Shown here: piece by piece, positions 24,603 through 33,910 of the stretch | Layout of the letters: each line of letters begins with the position of its first letter | Numbering within the stretch: position 1 is the first letter of the stretch | Assembly (NCBI GenBank): GCA_001795385.1 | Contig: MGOU01000023.1 | Span: 1-55,577, forward strand | Length of the DNA: 55,577 bases | Reading direction: 5' to 3' | From: Clostridiales bacterium GWD2_32_19 | Lineage (GTDB): Bacteria; Bacillota; Clostridia; Lachnospirales; UBA12420 | Program-made: the position numbers and the translations under genes | Notes under the pieces: generated by a model | What the model was told of the DNA's origin: nothing | The model's database searches: none | What the model saw: the letters and a program-made list of their open reading frames with translations, nothing else

Positions 24603-24739
24603 GACCCCTATGTCTAGGTTTGCACAATACACAAACCAAGTCTTAGGATGTCGCAATGACAGGGAGGGGGAAGAAAATACTGATAAAATATATTAAATAT
24701 AAAGAGATAGTTTTAGTACTATAAATATTTTACATTACC
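24603..24739 (+). repeat. Composite of family C hairpin and family B element (C1+B2)
   Basis: Bases 24607-24660 match the long palindrome seen complete at 40674-40740 (CTATGTCTAGGTTTGCAC, spacer, CAAACCAAGTCTTAGG, then GTCGCAATGAC); its left arm is replaced by other sequence. It is joined by AGGGAGGGGGAAG to a family B copy (about 24674-24739) that has lost part of its middle hairpin. The same C+B junction occurs at 40674-40825. Confidence 0.75.
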
Positions 24740-24760
24740 AAATAAGAGGAGGTAAATTAT

Positions 24761-25168
24761 ATGAATGAACATCCAAAAGTAGGTTTAGGTGTATTTGTAA
24801 TTAAAGAAGGGAAAATACTTATGGGAAAACGTAAGAGCCCGCATGGAGAAGGCACATGGGGATTGCCGGGTGGGCATTTAGAAATGTTTGAGACATGGGA
24901 AGAGTGTTCTAGAAGAGAAGTATTGGAAGAAACAGGTGTAATGATAAAAAGCATAAAGTTTGGAACAGTAACAAATGATATTTTTGAGAATGAAAGCAAG
25001 CATTATATAACTATTTTCATGCTTTCTGAGTATTGTGATGGAGAAGTAGAAATATTGGAGCCAGATAAGTTTGAAGAGTGGAAATGGATGGATTGGGATG
25101 AGTTTCCTGATAATTTGTTTCTACCCTTGATTAATTTAAGAAAAATAGATTTTAATCCTTTGACATAA
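24761..25168 (+). CDS. NUDIX hydrolase (8-oxo-dGTPase-like)
   Basis: 135 residues with RBS AGAGGAGG. The NUDIX box is GLPGGHLEMFETWEECSRRE continuing VLEETG, a complete GX5EX7REUXEEXGU (about residues 33-55). The N-terminal VGLGVFVIKEGKILMGKRK and WEEC-type helix resemble MutT/MTH2-like nucleotide-pool sanitisers; substrate not determined. Its context, between exonuclease III and sbcC, fits removal of oxidised nucleotides. Confidence 0.88.
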   Translation: MNEHPKVGLGVFVIKEGKILMGKRKSPHGEGTWGLPGGHLEMFETWEECSRREVLEETGVMIKSIKFGTVTNDIFENESKHYITIFMLSEYCDGEVEILEPDKFEEWKWMDWDEFPDNLFLPLINLRKIDFNPLT

Positions 25169-25194
25169 ATGTAAAAGTGTAAAAATAGCATTAA

Positions 25195-25242
25195 AAGACA
25201 AAATATTTGCTACTTGCGAATGCTTTGTTTTTTTGGTATAAT
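25195..25242 (+). promoter_or_regulatory. Fused terminator-promoter, family E copy E3 (upstream of sbcC)
   Basis: An imperfect hairpin (ACAAAATATTTGC pairing with GCGAATGCTTTGT) is followed by TTTTTTT. The -35 TTGCGA (25214-25219) lies inside the hairpin; a 17-bp spacer leads to TATAAT (25237-25242). It closes the NUDIX transcript and starts sbcC transcription about 40 bp before the start codon. Confidence 0.75.
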
Positions 25243-25282
25243 CTAGAATATAGATAATTAAGACCTTTTAGGAGTTGAACTT

Positions 25283-27892
25283 ATGAAAATAAAAAAGATA
25301 GAGCTTGTAAATATAAAGAGGTATGATTCTATAACTATAGAGCTTTCAGATGGTGTTAATTTTATATCTGGGAAAAATGGGGCTGGTAAGACCACTATAA
25401 TAGAAAGCATAGGTTTTGCTTTGTTTGATTATAAAATATCTAAGCAAAACTTTGATCAATATTTCATAAGAAAAGGTGAAAAAAAAGGTCAGGTTCGAAT
25501 AGAATTTTTAGATAAAAATGGTGAAGAATACATAGTAGACAGAAAAATTTCTACTTCAGGTGCAAGTAATAGTTGGACCATAAAGAAATTTGATGGCACT
25601 GACGAGATAGCTATAGTCTCAAAGGATGATGAGGTACGAGCATGGCTTAAAGATCATTTAGAGTTTTATCCTGATGATAACATATCTGATATATATACGA
25701 ACATAGTTAGCGTTCCGCAAGGGGAGTTCACCGTTGCTTTTTTAGAAAGTGAAAAGGCAAGGAAATTCATATTTGATCCTATTTTTAACTTGGAAAGCTA
25801 CAGGCGTGCTTATGAGAATGTACAACTTGAGAGAGGAATTACTAGTGATATACGAAAGATAGAAAATGAGATAAACGTGAAAGTCGGAGAGACTAAGAAG
25901 CTAGATGAGATTACTACAGAGTGCGAAAATATTAAAAAGTTATGTAAGTCAGAGAAAGAGATTTTTTTGGTAAAGAAAAAAGATTTTGAGGTAGTAAAAC
26001 ATGAGTATGAAACATTAGATAAGCAAAAACAGGTGTATCAGAAATTAGAAAATGATATGAGGATAACAGAAGTACAAATAGAAAAATTGGTAGGATACAT
26101 AAAACAAAAAAGTGCGGATATAGATAGTTCAAAAAAGGCTATGATGGTATTAAAAGAAAATGAAGAAAAATATAATGAATACTTGAAAGTAGAGCTTGAA
26201 AAAAAGGCATGTGAAGATATATATAAGGAGTTTTTAACTTTAAAAGAAACAATGATACAAACGGATGAGCGGATAGAAGCAGGTAATTCAAAGATAAAGG
26301 AAAGAGAAAAGTTTATTGCAGAAGAAAGGCAAGAGTTGCTTACGAAAAAGCAAGAGCTTGTTAAACAAAATAATGTGAAAGAAGCCTTGAGGGGTGTGCT
26401 AAGTACAAAAACTGAAGAGTTAGCGAAGAGTGAGCAAGAGCTAAATTTGATGAAAAATAATGTTGAATATATATCAGAAAATATTATTAAAATGAGACAT
26501 TTAAAGAAAGATATTTTAAAACTGATTAGAAACTTTGAAACACCTAAAAGAGAGCTAAAGAGACTTGAAGATATAAAAACTGCGGCAAAACTTATAGAAA
26601 CTGATGAAAGTGCAAATGAAAGCATACACATAAATGTAAATATTATAAATTCTAAGGCAAATGAACTAATAGTAGGAAAAATAGCAGAAACAAAAGAGTC
26701 AGATGAGCAATTGAAAAATATAACAGCTCAAATAGAAATATTAAAGGAAAACATTTTATTGAAAATGAATACAGAAGAGGATAGTGAAAATATAGATGAA
26801 GATGAGATATACGGTAAGTATAAATCAAAATATGAAGCTTTGAGTAAAAAACATGCAGATGAAAGTATACAATATGAAAGACAAAAAGAGGAACTCATAC
26901 AGATGGAAAGGCAATTAACAAAAGATAAAGAAGAGTATTTAATAAAACAGACAAAAATAAAAGAATCAGAGGATGAGAAAAATAAGTGGGTTATTGCGTT
27001 AGATAAACTCAAATGCGATAAACAACAAAAGACATCAAATACTGAAAAATATAAAGATATAGAGATGAAGGTTGCTGGAAATGATAAAAAAATAACTGAT
27101 TTAAAACCAATGTATGAATTATATATAGTAAATAAGGTTGAAGCTAGCAAATATGATAAACAAGTAGGGGATTATAAACTTTTTGAAGTAGATAAAAATG
27201 AGAAAGATATGATGATGAAAAAGCTTATTTTAGAGACAGAGGAACTATCAAAAAGCTTTGATAAAGATAAATATGAAATAGCAAAGGTAAAGCACGAAAT
27301 AGCAAAGCAAGAGTGTATAAAGGGAGAAGAGCAGTTGAAAGTTTTGGACCAACAATATAATAAATACACAAAAGAAATAGAATATTTAAAACAAGTAAGG
27401 CAAACTATTAAAGAAAGCCAGATAGAAATAAAAAAATTAGAAAAAATAAATGAAGTAATCAAAAAAATAAGAAATATAATAAAGGGTGCTCCTGAACATA
27501 TAGCACAAGTGCTTATAAAAAAGATAAGTACAAAGGCATCACAGATATACACTCAAATAGCAGTTGACAGTAGCAAGCTAGAGTGGGAAAAAAACTACGA
27601 AATAGCATTGTATGATATATTAAATGGAGCAGAAATAAGAAAAGAATTTAAACAGCTATCAGGTGGAGAACAAATAACAGCAGCACTATCGATACGTATA
27701 GCACTGTTAGAGCTCATGACTAAGCTAGGCATTGGTATACTAGATGAACCAACTATAAATATGGATACAAGTCGTCGAGAGAGACTTGCAGAAGTAATAG
27801 AATCAGTAGGAACAAATTTTAGACAACTCATTATCGTTAGCCATGATGACACATTTCAAAGTGTAACGGAAAATGTAATAATGTTAAATTAG
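25283..27892 (+). CDS. sbcC: Nuclease SbcCD subunit C (Rad50-like SMC ATPase)
   Basis: 869 residues. N-terminal ATPase half with Walker A FISGKNGAGKTTIIESIGFA (about 29-48) and Q-loop SVPQGEFT; long coiled coils (about 170-720); C-terminal half with signature LSGGEQITAALSIRIALLEL, Walker B IGILDEPTINMD and the H-loop IIVSHDD. It is short for the family, and no Cys-x-x-Cys zinc hook is visible at the coiled-coil apex; the few cysteines are isolated. Partner of SbcD, which lies 2.3 kb upstream and separately promoted. RBS TAGGAGTTG. Dimer closure by a hook-independent contact is inferred. Confidence 0.92.
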   Translation: MKIKKIELVNIKRYDSITIELSDGVNFISGKNGAGKTTIIESIGFALFDYKISKQNFDQYFIRKGEKKGQVRIEFLDKNGEEYIVDRKISTSGASNSWTIKKFDGTDEIAIVSKDDEVRAWLKDHLEFYPDDNISDIYTNIVSVPQGEFTVAFLESEKARKFIFDPIFNLESYRRAYENVQLERGITSDIRKIENEINVKVGETKKLDEITTECENIKKLCKSEKEIFLVKKKDFEVVKHEYETLDKQKQVYQKLENDMRITEVQIEKLVGYIKQKSADIDSSKKAMMVLKENEEKYNEYLKVELEKKACEDIYKEFLTLKETMIQTDERIEAGNSKIKEREKFIAEERQELLTKKQELVKQNNVKEALRGVLSTKTEELAKSEQELNLMKNNVEYISENIIKMRHLKKDILKLIRNFETPKRELKRLEDIKTAAKLIETDESANESIHINVNIINSKANELIVGKIAETKESDEQLKNITAQIEILKENILLKMNTEEDSENIDEDEIYGKYKSKYEALSKKHADESIQYERQKEELIQMERQLTKDKEEYLIKQTKIKESEDEKNKWVIALDKLKCDKQQKTSNTEKYKDIEMKVAGNDKKITDLKPMYELYIVNKVEASKYDKQVGDYKLFEVDKNEKDMMMKKLILETEELSKSFDKDKYEIAKVKHEIAKQECIKGEEQLKVLDQQYNKYTKEIEYLKQVRQTIKESQIEIKKLEKINEVIKKIRNIIKGAPEHIAQVLIKKISTKASQIYTQIAVDSSKLEWEKNYEIALYDILNGAEIRKEFKQLSGGEQITAALSIRIALLELMTKLGIGILDEPTINMDTSRRERLAEVIESVGTNFRQLIIVSHDDTFQSVTENVIMLN

Positions 27893-27910
27893 AAAAAGGA
27901 GTGACTAAAG

Positions 27911-28369
27911 ATGGGGATGACAACTATATGCTATATAAGAAAAGATGGTAAAACTCTTATGTTACACAGAACTAAAAAAGTAAATGACATAAGTAAAGAT
28001 AAGTGGTTAGGGTTAGGTGGTAAATTTGATAAGGGTGAATCACCAGAGGACTGTATTAAAAGGGAAGTATTAGAAGAAAGTGGGTTAAAACCTATAAATC
28101 TAAAACTAAGAGGGCATATAACATATCCAGCCTTTGATGGAAAGAATGATGAGTATATGTTTTTATTTACAGCTGATGATTATGAGGGTGATATTATAGA
28201 CTCTCGGGAAGGAAATTTGGAGTGGGTAGATAATGATAAAGTGTTTGATTTAAACATATGGGAAGGGGACAAACTATTATTTAAATGGATGGAACAAGAT
28301 AAATTCTTTACATCTAAGATGAATTACATTGAGTCGAAGCTTGAAAGTTATGAGGTAATATTTTATTAG
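27911..28369 (+). CDS. NUDIX hydrolase (8-oxo-dGTP diphosphatase-like)
   Basis: 152 residues, 18 bp after sbcC, ATG behind AAAAGGAGTG. The start MTTICYIRKDGKTLMLHRTK and the NUDIX box GLGGKFDKGESPEDCIKREV continuing LEESG are intact, with the WLGLGGK signature of MutX/MTH1-type 8-oxo-dGTP diphosphatases. This is the second NUDIX gene in 3 kb; the two are different subfamilies. Likely cotranscribed with sbcC. Confidence 0.9.
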   Translation: MGMTTICYIRKDGKTLMLHRTKKVNDISKDKWLGLGGKFDKGESPEDCIKREVLEESGLKPINLKLRGHITYPAFDGKNDEYMFLFTADDYEGDIIDSREGNLEWVDNDKVFDLNIWEGDKLLFKWMEQDKFFTSKMNYIESKLESYEVIFY

Positions 28370-28403
28370 GTTAAAGTATTATAGTTAATAAATAGTCAAA
28401 ATA

Positions 28404-28565
28404 AATGAACCTCCCCACAGCAAGCTGACGGGGTATAATGTTGTCATTGCGAGCGTTTTTTGCGAAGCAATCTCATCTTTTTAAAACGAGATTGCTTCGT
28501 CGAAAGAACCTCCTCGCAATGACAAGAACGCGGCAAGCCGGCAGGGAATTAAACCCAAAGAGATT
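28404..28565 (+). repeat. Repeat family A, copy A2
   Basis: Same three-hairpin plan as A1 (TGAACCTCCCC...GACGGGG, CATTGCGAG...CTCGCAATGAC, GGCAAGCCGGCAGGGAATT), ending AAAGAGATT. It is more diverged than A1 and A4. Located between the NUDIX gene and the small membrane protein. Confidence 0.8.
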
Positions 28566-28605
28566 AAACTTTTACACTAATAATAATTTAAGGAGGTGTG
28601 GTTTT

Positions 28606-28830
28606 ATGCAAAACAATATGGGAATGAATAATACAATAGCAGTAACATTGTTTTTTATCTTATTGCCTTTTATTATGCTTTTTATGGATCAAAATAACTC
28701 TAAGATGAAAGTCTTTTTAGTGATAGTAACTTATGTAGCTATATTAGGTGCTTTTTATACAGGATACATCTATACAACACCAGTAGGTGAGTGGATAGAA
28801 AAAGTAGCTAAGAGTTTATCAATAGGGTGA
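28606..28830 (+). CDS. Small two-helix membrane protein, 74 aa
   Basis: The ATG at 28606 follows AAGGAGGTG. Reading further upstream in the same frame only translates the repeat. MQNNMGMNNTIAVTLFF... has two hydrophobic helices (about residues 10-28 and 35-56) and a short amphipathic tail (GEWIEKVAKSL). Placed between a repeat and the alaS promoter; single-gene unit. No family recognised. Confidence 0.7.
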   Translation: MQNNMGMNNTIAVTLFFILLPFIMLFMDQNNSKMKVFLVIVTYVAILGAFYTGYIYTTPVGEWIEKVAKSLSIG

Positions 28831-28837
28831 AAAATAC

Positions 28838-28866
28838 TTGTATATATTAAATGTGTATGGTATAAT
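28838..28866 (+). promoter_or_regulatory. Promoter of alaS
   Basis: TTGTAT (28838-28843), 17 bp, TATAAT (28861-28866), 39 bp before the start. The leader is too short for a T-box, so tRNA-sensing control of the kind common for Firmicute aminoacyl-tRNA synthetases is absent here. Confidence 0.65.
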
Positions 28867-28904
28867 ATAGAAAATTTTATCTAAATTACGGAAGGGTGAT
28901 ATGT

Positions 28905-31541
28905 GTGCAGAAATTTGGAGCAAATGAATTACGAAAAAAATATTTGGAGTTTTTTGAAAGCAAGGATCATTTGAAAATGAATAGTTTTTCTTTGGTGCCT
29001 CAAGAAGACAAATCTTTATTGATTATAAACTCGGGTATGGCACCACTTAAGAAGTACTTTGCTGGAGAGGTGACTCCACCAAATAAGAGAATGACTACGT
29101 CTCAAAAATGTATAAGAACATTAGACATTGATGAAGTAGGAAAAGATGCGAGACATCTATCATTCTTTGAAATGATGGGTAACTTTTCATTCGGAGATTA
29201 TTTTAAAACAGAGGCGTTACAGTGGTCATGGGAGTTTTTGACAAAGGTTTTAGAAATGCCAGTAGATAAGCTATATCCTTCTATATATCAAGATGATGAT
29301 GATGCATTTCGCATATGGAACGAGGTTATAGGTGTTCCAAAAGATAAAATAACGAGACTAGGTAAAGATGATAACTTTTGGGAAATAGGTGTAGGACCAT
29401 GCGGACCATGCTCAGAGATATATTTTGACAGGGGCGAGAAGTATGGTTGTGGTTCAGCTGATTGTAAAGTAGGATGCGATTGTGATAGATATATGGAAAT
29501 ATGGAATAATGTATTTACCCAATTTAGCAAGACAGAAGATGGAGCATACGTTGAACTTGAAAACAAAAATATAGATACTGGTATGGGGCTAGAGAGACTT
29601 GCTGTAGTTATGCAAGATGTGGACTCTGTATTTGACATAGATACAATGAAACAGATTAGGGATAAAATATGCGAGATAGCAAAAGTAACATATGGCACAG
29701 ATGTTAAACAAGATGTTTCGATAAGAGTTATAAATGACCACATAAGAGCAGTGGCTTTTATGACTTCTGATGGGATACTACCTTCTAATGAAGGGCGCGG
29801 ATATGTGCTTAGGAGATTACTAAGACGTGCGGCAAGGCATGGCAGGATTTTGGGCATAGAGGGTATGTTTCTTACAGAGGTAGCAAAAGTAGTTATAGAA
29901 AATTCTAAAGAAGCTTATTCAGAGTTAGAAGAAAAGAGAGAACATATACTTAAAATAATAAAAGTAGAGGAAGAAAAATTTGATACTACCATTGACCAAG
30001 GTATGAACATATTAGATGACTATAAAGACGAACTTATAAAAGAAAAGAAAACTACTCTTAGTGCAGAAAACACTTTTAAACTATATGATACATACGGGTT
30101 TCCTATTGAACTTACAAAAGAAATACTTGAAGAATATAAAATAAATGTTGATGAATCTGGTTTTAATGTGCTGATGGAAGAACAAAAACAAAGAGCAAGA
30201 GATGCAAGAAGTGAAACAACATTTATGGGAAAAGATTCTACAGTATATAATAAATTACCGGCAAGTATTGAAACAAAATTTGTAGGGTACACTGAAAATA
30301 ATTTAACATCTAAAATAATTGCAATGACTAATGAAACTGATCTAATAGATATTGCAAAAGCTGGGGATAATGTATCTATAATTGTGGATACAACACCATT
30401 TTACCCTGAAGGTGGTGGACAACATGGCGACATTGGGACTATATCAGGTAAGGATTTTAAAGCAAAAGTACTTGAAACTAAAAAGGTGTTAGGAAATAAA
30501 ATTGCACATATATGTAAGATAGAGAATGGACAAGTTAAAGTAGGAGATGAAGTAAGTCTAAAAATAAATGTTGAAAAGAGACTTCAAACTGCTAGAAATC
30601 ATACAGCTACTCATTTGCTTCAAAAAGCATTAAGAGAGGTGTTAGGTAATCATGTCGAACAATCAGGTTCTGATGTTTCTTCTGATAGACTAAGGTTTGA
30701 CTTTACTCATTTTGAAGCTATAACGAATGAGCAACTTGTTAAGATAGAGAACATAGTGAATGAGTCAATTCTATCAGGCCTTGCAGTTGACATCTCAGAA
30801 ATGAATATTAGTGACGCCAAGAAAATAGGTGCAATGGCACTTTTTGGTGAAAAGTATGGAGATAAAGTTAGAGTAGTAAATATATCAGATTATAGTATAG
30901 AACTCTGTGGAGGTACACATATAGCCAATACTGTGAATATAGGATTATTTAAGATACTAAGCGAGTATAGTGTATCATCAGGCGTGAGAAGAATAGAGGG
31001 GCTAACAGGAACGGGTGCCGTGGAGTACTACAAAGAGCAAGAAAAGTATTTGAAGATGGCGTGTGCATTATTAAAAGCACTTCCAAATGAAGTAGCAAAG
31101 AAGATAGAAGATATACAAAATGATTTGAAAAATGCAAATAAAGAAATAGAAAAGATTAGAGAAAAAATGGTAAATGCAGACTTCGAAACGATACTAAATA
31201 CAAGAGAAATATTTAATTCAGTAAGAGTAGTTAGATATGTATTTTCTGATGTTAGCATAGATGAGATGAGAACTATGGCTGATAATATAAAAGATAATAT
31301 AAAGTCAGGAGTTATAATACTTGGAAGTGTATCAGGGGAGTATGCTAATCTTCTAGTAGTTGTGACTGATGATTTAATTGCCAAGGGATATCATGCAGGT
31401 GTGATGATAAAGGAAATGGCTCAAATAATAGGTGGAAAAGGCGGAGGACGTCCAAATATGGCACAAGCAGGAGGACGAGCAACTGTAAATATTATAGATG
31501 CGATAGAGAAAGGGATTGAATTAATAAAAGGTATTAAGTAG
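28905..31541 (+). CDS. alaS: Alanine-tRNA ligase
   Basis: About 878 residues, the standard size. I prefer GTG at 28905 (MQKFGANELRKKYLEFF) behind GAAGGGTG; GTG 28896 lies inside that ribosome site. Domains: class II catalytic core (HLSFFEMMGNFSFGDYF, WEIGVGPCGPCSEIYFDRG), tRNA-binding middle, editing domain with the HTATHLL and CGGTH zinc ligands (about residues 562-566 and 668-672), and a C-terminal C-Ala domain containing GGKGGGRPNMAQAGG, a DHHA1-type glycine-rich motif. Charges tRNA-Ala and clears mischarged Ser/Gly. Next to it lie a family D element and the yceD-rpmF operon. Confidence 0.97.
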   Translation: MQKFGANELRKKYLEFFESKDHLKMNSFSLVPQEDKSLLIINSGMAPLKKYFAGEVTPPNKRMTTSQKCIRTLDIDEVGKDARHLSFFEMMGNFSFGDYFKTEALQWSWEFLTKVLEMPVDKLYPSIYQDDDDAFRIWNEVIGVPKDKITRLGKDDNFWEIGVGPCGPCSEIYFDRGEKYGCGSADCKVGCDCDRYMEIWNNVFTQFSKTEDGAYVELENKNIDTGMGLERLAVVMQDVDSVFDIDTMKQIRDKICEIAKVTYGTDVKQDVSIRVINDHIRAVAFMTSDGILPSNEGRGYVLRRLLRRAARHGRILGIEGMFLTEVAKVVIENSKEAYSELEEKREHILKIIKVEEEKFDTTIDQGMNILDDYKDELIKEKKTTLSAENTFKLYDTYGFPIELTKEILEEYKINVDESGFNVLMEEQKQRARDARSETTFMGKDSTVYNKLPASIETKFVGYTENNLTSKIIAMTNETDLIDIAKAGDNVSIIVDTTPFYPEGGGQHGDIGTISGKDFKAKVLETKKVLGNKIAHICKIENGQVKVGDEVSLKINVEKRLQTARNHTATHLLQKALREVLGNHVEQSGSDVSSDRLRFDFTHFEAITNEQLVKIENIVNESILSGLAVDISEMNISDAKKIGAMALFGEKYGDKVRVVNISDYSIELCGGTHIANTVNIGLFKILSEYSVSSGVRRIEGLTGTGAVEYYKEQEKYLKMACALLKALPNEVAKKIEDIQNDLKNANKEIEKIREKMVNADFETILNTREIFNSVRVVRYVFSDVSIDEMRTMADNIKDNIKSGVIILGSVSGEYANLLVVVTDDLIAKGYHAGVMIKEMAQIIGGKGGGRPNMAQAGGRATVNIIDAIEKGIELIKGIK

Positions 31542-31575
31542 TAAATTATATAAGGTCAAATGATCTTGCAAAATT

Positions 31576-31733
31576 TAGGGGTTGGTTCCTTCTTTTTAGG
31601 AACTGTCCCCACGAAAAACAAATACAGAGAAAGATATTAAAACTTAACCAAGAACTAAAGGGATATAGTATAAAAGTTTATGAATTTAAAAGTTAATAAA
31701 AGGGACAGTTTCTAAAAGAAGGAACTGACCCTA
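31576..31733 (+). repeat. Repeat family D, copy D1 (158 bp, terminal inverted repeats)
   Basis: Left end GTTGGTTCCTTCTTTTTAGG followed by AACTGTCCCC; right end is its reverse complement with few mismatches (GGGACAGTTTCTAAAAGAAG, GAACTGACCC). Each end also folds on itself (GTTCCT...AGGAAC). The interior is AT-rich and noncoding. It is like a non-autonomous element of IS200/RAYT type. It fills most of the 294-bp gap between alaS and yceD. Relatives lie at 55085-55117 and 55249-55396. Confidence 0.8.
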
Positions 31734-31778
31734 AAAGATATAAATGATATAAAAAAAAAGAAAATTAGGGTTTATATA

Positions 31779-31807
31779 TTGACAAAAAAAGGATAAGCAT
31801 GTATAAT
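31779..31807 (+). promoter_or_regulatory. Promoter of the yceD-rpmF operon
   Basis: Consensus TTGACA (31779-31784), 17 bp, consensus TATAAT (31802-31807), 28 bp before the start codon; the strongest-looking promoter in this region. Confidence 0.75.
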
Positions 31808-31835
31808 GATGAAGTAACTTTTTGGGGGAGATATA

Positions 31836-32321
31836 ATGATAATTAACATTTCAGATTTAATGAAAAGAAGTAATATAGATGCAATAAATGTGGATTTTGA
31901 AGAGAAAATCGATGTTATTGAGATATACGGTAAAATAATTAAAATTTTAGAACCTATAAAAGTTACTGGAATAATTACTACGGATGGAGAGATAGCTAAC
32001 TTTATTGGTCAAGCTAATTTGAAATTCCAAACAGAATGTGATAGGTGTATGAATGATTATAAAAGGGATTTTACTATGGAAATAGAAGAAAAGTTTACGA
32101 ATGATTCATATTCTGAGGATGAAACTGAATATTATCAAATGAATGATAATAAAATAGATTTCACACCTGTTATAAATCACAACTTACACATGAATATGCC
32201 TATAAAATTTCTTTGTAGTGAAGACTGTAAAGGAATAATAGATAGAGGTGAAATCAATAAAAATGAATTTTCACCATTTGCAGATTTAAATAAAATGTTT
32301 AAAAACCAAGGAGGTAGATGA
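31836..32321 (+). CDS. yceD: YceD/DUF177 family protein (large-subunit rRNA accumulation protein)
   Basis: 161 residues. Shows the conserved Cys pair with spacing CDRCMNDY and a second Cys-x-x-x-Cys (FLCSEDCKGI) typical of DUF177, ending SPFADLNKMFK. It always accompanies rpmF in many bacteria and plants and is linked to 23S rRNA accumulation. One base separates its stop from the rpmF start, so the two are translationally coupled. RBS GGGGGAG. Confidence 0.92.
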   Translation: MIINISDLMKRSNIDAINVDFEEKIDVIEIYGKIIKILEPIKVTGIITTDGEIANFIGQANLKFQTECDRCMNDYKRDFTMEIEEKFTNDSYSEDETEYYQMNDNKIDFTPVINHNLHMNMPIKFLCSEDCKGIIDRGEINKNEFSPFADLNKMFKNQGGR

Positions 32322-32322
32322 A

Positions 32323-32508
32323 ATGGCATTACCAAAACATAAACATTCGCACTCAAGAAAATTACAAAAACAAGCAAGCGTTATGAAAATGACAGCTCCA
32401 AACTTAGTAAAATGCAAGAGTTGTGCAGAATTAATGGAATCACATAAAGTTTGTAAAGCATGTGGAAAATATGATGGAAAACAAGTAATAGAAATGGAAC
32501 AAAAATAA
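32323..32508 (+). CDS. rpmF: 50S ribosomal protein L32
   Basis: 61 residues. Begins MALPKHKHSHSRKLQKQ, with the zinc ribbon CKSCAELMESHKVCKACG (two CxxC pairs). RBS AAGGAGG lies within the end of yceD. This zinc-binding form of L32 suggests the organism may also keep a Cys-less alternative elsewhere, which cannot be seen here. Followed directly by a terminator made from an intergenic repeat. Confidence 0.97.
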   Translation: MALPKHKHSHSRKLQKQASVMKMTAPNLVKCKSCAELMESHKVCKACGKYDGKQVIEMEQK

Positions 32509-32510
32509 AA

Positions 32511-32560
32511 AAGATTCTTCGTCGTGTCATCTTGAACGGTAGCGAAGGATCTCTTTTTTT
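32511..32560 (+). terminator. Terminator after rpmF built from a family F repeat
   Basis: The stem AGATTCTTCG/CGAAGGATCT is followed by CTTTTTTT. The sequence TCATCTTGAACGGTAGCG is a version of a widespread intergenic repeat; a fragment in the other orientation is at about 12817-12846. Confidence 0.65.
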
Positions 32561-32572
32561 ATTTAAAATCAC

Positions 32573-32601
32573 TTGATTTGTAGAAAGAAAAAGGTTATAA
32601 T
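32573..32601 (+). promoter_or_regulatory. Promoter of glyA
   Basis: TTGATT (32573-32578), 17 bp, TATAAT (32596-32601), 56 bp before the ATG. Confidence 0.65.
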
Positions 32602-32657
32602 TAACAAGTCGAATTAGATAGTTACATAAGAATAAATTATATAAAAGGGGTGTTTAT

Positions 32658-33896
32658 ATGTATAGTATAGAAGAACTAAATAAAGTTGATAGTGAACTCG
32701 CAGAAGCGATTTTGCTTGAGAAGGCAAGACAAAATGATAAGATAGAGCTTATAGCGTCAGAAAACTTTGTTTCGCCTGCTGTAATGGCTGCGCAAGGTTC
32801 GTGGCTTACAAATAAATATGCAGAAGGGTATCCTGCTCATAGATACTACGGTGGTTGTGAGTATGTAGATGTTGCAGAAAATTTAGCGATACAGAGAGTT
32901 AAAAAATTGTTTGGTGCAGAACATGCTAATGTTCAGCCACACTCGGGTTCTCAAGCGAATCAGGCTGTGTTTTTTGCGATGTTAGAACTAAATGACACTA
33001 TACTTGGAATGAACTTATCACATGGGGGGCATTTGACGCATGGAAGCCCAGTAAATATATCAGGAAAGTATTTTAATATCATTTCGTATGGTGTGGACAA
33101 GAATACTGAAACAATAGATTATGATGAAGTTAGAAGGCTGGCTATAGAAAATAACCCTAAACTTATAATAGCAGGAGCATCTGCATATGCTAGAGCAATA
33201 GACTTTGCAAAATTTCGTGAGATAGCGGATCTTGTGGGAGCTTATTTGATGGTAGATATGGCACATATCGCTGGACTTATTGCTGCAGGATTACATGAAA
33301 GTCCAGTACCTTATGCTGATTTTGTGACAAGTACAACTCACAAAACACTCAGAGGACCAAGGGGTGGGCTAATACTTTGCAAAGAAAAATACGCTAAAGC
33401 TATAGACAAGGCTATATTTCCTGGACTTCAAGGTGGGCCTCTTATGCATGTTATTGCAGCAAAAGCAGTTGCGTTCAAAGAAGCATTATATCCTGAATTT
33501 AAAGAGTATCAAGATCAAATAATAAAGAATGCAAAGACATTATCAGAGGAACTAGTAAAAAGAGGATTTAGGATAGTTTCTGGTGGTACAGATACTCATC
33601 TTATGGTAGTTGATGTAAAAATTAAAGGTATAACAGGAAAATTAGCAGAGACTTTACTTGATGAGGTAGGAGTGACCTGTAATAAAAACACGATACCTTT
33701 TGAGACAGAAAGCCCTATGGTTACGAGTGGTATAAGACTAGGGACGCCAGCCGTAACGACAAGAGGAATGAAAGAAGAAGATATGAAGATAATAGCAGAA
33801 ATTATAGATATGACCTTGACTGATTTTGATGGAAGTAAAGAAAATGTAAAAGACATGGTTAAAAAATTAGTTGAGAAGTATCCGTTGTATAAATAG
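32658..33896 (+). CDS. glyA: Serine hydroxymethyltransferase
   Basis: 412 residues, full length. Family features: [54 protein letters not shown], and the PLP-lysine motif [14 protein letters not shown] (about residue 225). Interconverts serine and glycine, charging tetrahydrofolate with one-carbon units. ATG behind AAAGGGGTG. It appears to lead a transcript with the M50 protease 14 bp later. No glycine riboswitch or other structured leader is visible in the 56-base leader. Confidence 0.97.
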   Translation: MYSIEELNKVDSELAEAILLEKARQNDKIELIASENFVSPAVMAAQGSWLTNKYAEGYPAHRYYGGCEYVDVAENLAIQRVKKLFGAEHANVQPHSGSQANQAVFFAMLELNDTILGMNLSHGGHLTHGSPVNISGKYFNIISYGVDKNTETIDYDEVRRLAIENNPKLIIAGASAYARAIDFAKFREIADLVGAYLMVDMAHIAGLIAAGLHESPVPYADFVTSTTHKTLRGPRGGLILCKEKYAKAIDKAIFPGLQGGPLMHVIAAKAVAFKEALYPEFKEYQDQIIKNAKTLSEELVKRGFRIVSGGTDTHLMVVDVKIKGITGKLAETLLDEVGVTCNKNTIPFETESPMVTSGIRLGTPAVTTRGMKEEDMKIIAEIIDMTLTDFDGSKENVKDMVKKLVEKYPLYK

Positions 33897-33910
33897 GAGG
33901 ATGATTTATT

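Noticed and set aside
28438-28605. N-terminal extension of the small membrane protein, beginning MLSLRAFFAKQSH
   Set aside because: It is translated repeat A2; the real ATG at 28606 has a perfect ribosome site.
28867-28904. T-box leader for alaS
   Set aside because: Only about 40 bases separate promoter and start codon; there is no room for the structure.
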